Assembly: GCA_013203065.1 (NCBI GenBank)
Contig: JABMQV010000631.1
Coordinates: 1 to 8,460, forward strand
Source: Desulfobacteraceae bacterium
GTDB taxonomy: Bacteria; Desulfobacterota; DSM-4660; Desulfatiglandales; Desulfatiglandaceae
Direction of reading: 5' to 3'
DNA length: 8,460 bases
Position numbers and translations under genes: made by a program. The notes beneath the pieces were generated by a model, which made no database searches, was not told the DNA's origin, and saw only the letters and a list, made by a program, of their open reading frames with translations. This document shows, piece by piece, positions 6,396 through 8,460 of this stretch. How positions within the stretch are numbered: the first letter of the stretch is position 1; every line of letters starts with the position of its first letter.

Positions 6396-7175
6396 ATGAA
6401 ATACGAGAACATCCTGTATAAAGTTGCCGAGGGTATCGCAACGCTTACGTTGAACCGGCCCGAAAAACGCAACAGACTGAGCATTCAGACTCTTTCGGAG
6501 ATCATTGATGCCCTGGAAACGGCCAAAGATGATGATGAGGTCAAAGTTATCATTATCACTGGCGCAGGTGATAAGGCCTTTTGCGCCGGCGCAGACATCA
6601 GGGAATTCATAGGTAACTCAAACCTCGACAATAGAAAGCAGTATGAGTTCTATGCAAAATTGTGCACCGTCTTCAACACGCTTGGTAAGCCTTCAATCGC
6701 TTCCGTGAGAGGGTGGGCACTGGCTGGCGGGTTTGGGCTTGCCATCTACCCGGACATTACCATCGCCAGTGAAGATGCTAAATTCGGGAGCCCGGAGATA
6801 AACGTGGGCGTTTGGCCGATGATGGTTTCAGTCAGTCTCATGAGGGCGGTGGGACGAAAAAAGGCGATCGAGATGATGTTCACCGGCGACATCATCGATG
6901 CCAGAGAGGCACAGGCCCTTGGCCTTGTTAACAGAGTTGTTTCGAATGAAGCACTAGAAAAAGAGACACTGGCTCTTGCCGACAAGCTCAAGGAGAAAAG
7001 CCCTGCGATCATGAAGCTCGGGCGAGACGCTTTTTACACCATGATGGACATGGAGTTCAACACCGCCATAGAGTATCTCAAGGAGATGATTGTTGTTTTG
7101 CTTGGAACAGAGGATGCACAGGAAGGCTGCAAGGCCTTTGTTGAAAAGAGAAATCCCGTGTGGAAGGGTCGCTGA
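6396..7175 (+). CDS. Enoyl-CoA hydratase/isomerase-family (crotonase-fold) protein
   Basis: From ATG 6396 the protein has 259 residues, typical of the family, and begins MKYENILYKVAEGIATLTL as homologues usually do. In-frame ATGs at 6378 and 6357 would add 6 or 13 residues; the latter overlaps the previous gene, and none has a decisive ribosome binding site. Motifs: LNRPEKRN (19-26), CAGADI (63-68, oxyanion hole), GWALAGGFGLAIYPD (106-120), FGSPEINVGVWPMM (130-143), RAVGRKKAIEMMFTGD (150-165) and the AxxxGLVNRVV region (172-182). G111, the second oxyanion-hole residue, is present and E134 matches Glu164 of rat enoyl-CoA hydratase, but the Glu144 position is G114. It may hydrate an enoyl-CoA, shift a double bond or perform another crotonase reaction. 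It sits between the AtuA pair and ACAD-3, consistent with the step after dehydrogenation. Confidence 0.92.
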   Translation: MKYENILYKVAEGIATLTLNRPEKRNRLSIQTLSEIIDALETAKDDDEVKVIIITGAGDKAFCAGADIREFIGNSNLDNRKQYEFYAKLCTVFNTLGKPSIASVRGWALAGGFGLAIYPDITIASEDAKFGSPEINVGVWPMMVSVSLMRAVGRKKAIEMMFTGDIIDAREAQALGLVNRVVSNEALEKETLALADKLKEKSPAIMKLGRDAFYTMMDMEFNTAIEYLKEMIVVLLGTEDAQEGCKAFVEKRNPVWKGR

Positions 7176-7184
7176 GAGGGAGGT
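7176..7184 (+). promoter_or_regulatory. Shine-Dalgarno GAGGGAGGT deciding the TTG start of ACAD-3
   Basis: This purine-rich site immediately follows the hydratase stop codon. Its GGAGG core (7179-7183) lies 9 bases before TTG 7193, whose product begins MSLELTEEQ as acyl-CoA dehydrogenases typically do. The longer frame from GTG 7160 would add 11 non-conserved residues and overlap the upstream gene. Confidence 0.75.
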
Positions 7185-7192
7185 ATAGAGGG

Positions 7193-8344
7193 TTGAGTTT
7201 AGAATTGACGGAAGAACAGGCACTCATACAAGACACGGTCAGAAGACTTGTACGCAAGGAGTTAGAACCTGTGGCTGCCGTAAATGATCAAGAAGAGACG
7301 TTTGCAGCCGAGTTTCTGGAACACCTTTCAGGCCTTGGATTGATGGGGATAACAACGCCTGAAAGCTATGGCGGCTCAAACGCCGGAACGGTGGCTCTTT
7401 TTCTGGTCCTTCAAGAGATTGCCCACGCCTGCCCTGCAACCGCTTTGGTGGTCTCAGTGAACCACCTCGTCGCTGCAGTCCTGCTGACCTATGGAACAAA
7501 GGGTCAGAAGGATCGTTTTCTTAGACCCCTGGCAGCCGGACAGTCCCTCGGCGCCATTGCCTTTACAGAGCCAGTGGGGGGGAGTAACCCTGAGATCCTT
7601 GAGTCCGTTTCTACGAAAAGAGGTGATCAATACTTTTTGAAGGGAACCAAACAGTGGGTCACCAGCGGCTCGCGGGCGGGAATCGTTCTGACTTTTGCAC
7701 GGCTTCGCAACCAGGACTCCAGTGAGGATAGGGGGCTGAACGCCTTTGTGCTCGAGAGAGACACCCCCGGCCTTCATGTGGGGACCCTTGAGAAAAAGAT
7801 GGGCATTCGTGCCTCCGACACGGCGGAGTTAATTTTTGATGACTGCCCACTTACAAGAGAGAATCTCCTCGGCAATGATGGTGAGGGTGTGGAGATCTTT
7901 AATCAGGCCTTGAACAGTGGTCGCATAGGCGTGGCTTCCCAGTGTATAGGCATCGGGCAGGCCTGCTTGGACGAAGCCATTTCCTTTTCAACCGGTCGGA
8001 TTCACAAGGGTAAGAGCATATTCAAGTATCAAGGCATTCGTATGATGATCGCAGAGATGGCGACTGAACTTGAGGCTGCCCGATACCTGACACTTGTTGC
8101 ATGCCAGCGAAAAGATAAGGGCAAGGAACATACAAAAGAGGCCTCCATGGCAAAATACTATTCCTCGGAAATGGCCAATCATCTGGCCTATAAGTCCCTT
8201 CAGATTCATGGTGCCCAGGGGTATTCGAAGGATTCCAAGATCGAACGTCTTTATCGGGATGCACGGGCAACGTCCATCTATGAGGGGACCTCAGAGGTAC
8301 AAAAAATCATCATTGCCAGAGAGGTTATCAGGCGTACATCCTGA
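7193..8344 (+). CDS. Acyl-CoA dehydrogenase ACAD-3 (canonical)
   Basis: Starting from TTG 7193 the product has 383 residues, the usual ACAD length. In order: N-terminal helices beginning MSLELTEEQALIQ; GLMGITTPESYGG (49-61); FTEPVGGSN (124-132), the FAD/substrate loop; KGTKQWVTSGS (150-160); KKMGIRASDTAELIFDD (201-217); helix Arg R244; QIHGAQGYSKDSKIERLYRDAR (337-358); and YEGTSEVQKIIIARE (363-377), with E364 as the catalytic base. HGAQGY instead of the common HGGYGY is a small deviation. It should oxidise an acyl-CoA at the 2,3-position and reduce the ETF encoded upstream. It is more conventional than ACAD-2 and of similar type to ACAD-1, so the two may act on successive intermediates. Substrate cannot be assigned from sequence. 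The upstream hydratase gene ends 17 bases before the start. Confidence 0.93.
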   Translation: MSLELTEEQALIQDTVRRLVRKELEPVAAVNDQEETFAAEFLEHLSGLGLMGITTPESYGGSNAGTVALFLVLQEIAHACPATALVVSVNHLVAAVLLTYGTKGQKDRFLRPLAAGQSLGAIAFTEPVGGSNPEILESVSTKRGDQYFLKGTKQWVTSGSRAGIVLTFARLRNQDSSEDRGLNAFVLERDTPGLHVGTLEKKMGIRASDTAELIFDDCPLTRENLLGNDGEGVEIFNQALNSGRIGVASQCIGIGQACLDEAISFSTGRIHKGKSIFKYQGIRMMIAEMATELEAARYLTLVACQRKDKGKEHTKEASMAKYYSSEMANHLAYKSLQIHGAQGYSKDSKIERLYRDARATSIYEGTSEVQKIIIAREVIRRTS

Positions 8345-8460
8345 AAGGCAGGTTCAGGTGCAGCAATTGCCCAGTTTACATAAAACAGGAGCCAGAAATA
8401 CCTGTGACAAGCCGGCCGTGACATGTGGTATGGTTTCTCGAACATGAGAAAGGGGAGGCA
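8345..8460 (+). other. Non-coding tail ending in a Shine-Dalgarno sequence
   Basis: No convincing gene is seen in these 116 bases. A 6-base inverted repeat (TTTCTC at 8434-8439, GAGAAA at 8446-8451, six-base loop) lacks a T-tract and is too weak to call a terminator. GGGGAGG at 8452-8458 is a strong ribosome binding site two bases from the edge, so another + strand gene probably starts within about ten bases beyond the window and the operon continues. Confidence 0.5.

Noticed and set aside
7160..7192. Upstream GTG start for ACAD-3 overlapping the hydratase gene
   Set aside because: The added 11 residues are not family-like and the strong Shine-Dalgarno sequence at 7176-7184 serves TTG 7193.
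8359..8447. Short open frame from GTG in the tail after ACAD-3
   Set aside because: About 29 codons, no ribosome binding site of note and no recognisable sequence; it is the end of a shadow frame from ACAD-3.
8434..8451. Inverted repeat TTTCTC/GAGAAA as a terminator after ACAD-3
   Set aside because: Stem of six mostly A-T pairs with no T-tract, followed directly by a ribosome binding site.

Overview
The window is a compact, single-strand run of nine genes, all on the + strand, for CoA-ester oxidation. The first gene is cut by the left edge. Gaps between genes are 2 to 45 bases, with no convincing internal terminator, so it reads as one operon that begins before the window and probably continues past it. 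No RNA gene, mobile element, CRISPR array or phage gene was seen.

Layout: 2-571, 3' part of an acyl-CoA dehydrogenase (ACAD-1) with its catalytic Glu; 587-1366, a short-chain dehydrogenase (SDR); 1407-2552, a second acyl-CoA dehydrogenase-fold protein (ACAD-2) that lacks the known catalytic residues; 2578-3546, an ETF beta subunit with a two-cluster ferredoxin domain built in near its N-terminus; 3571-4578, a divergent ETF alpha subunit; 4623-5984, an AtuA-family (DUF1446) protein; 5987-6376, a small AtuA-related protein matching the C-terminal domain of longer AtuA proteins; 6396-7175, an enoyl-CoA hydratase/isomerase-family protein with one of the two usual catalytic Glu residues; 7193-8344, a third, canonical acyl-CoA dehydrogenase (ACAD-3). 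The last 116 bases hold no gene but end in a strong Shine-Dalgarno sequence, so another gene probably starts just outside.

The gene set suggests beta-oxidation-like processing of an unusual (branched, unsaturated or terpenoid-like) acyl-CoA: alpha,beta-dehydrogenation by the ACADs, hydration or isomerisation by the crotonase-fold protein, oxidation of a hydroxyacyl intermediate by the SDR, and electrons collected by a dedicated ETF. AtuA, SDR, ACAD and hydratase together recall the Pseudomonas atu (acyclic terpene utilisation) cluster, but no biotin-dependent carboxylase, CoA ligase or thiolase lies in the window. The substrate is not established.

The ferredoxin-type ETF and the multiplied ACADs point to an anaerobe, perhaps a sulfate-reducing or syntrophic member of the Desulfobacterota. 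This is inferred from gene content only; there is no phylogenetic marker. The most unusual part is the electron-transfer module (ferredoxin inserted in EtfB, degenerate nucleotide-binding motifs in both ETF subunits) beside an ACAD-fold protein that has lost its catalytic base.
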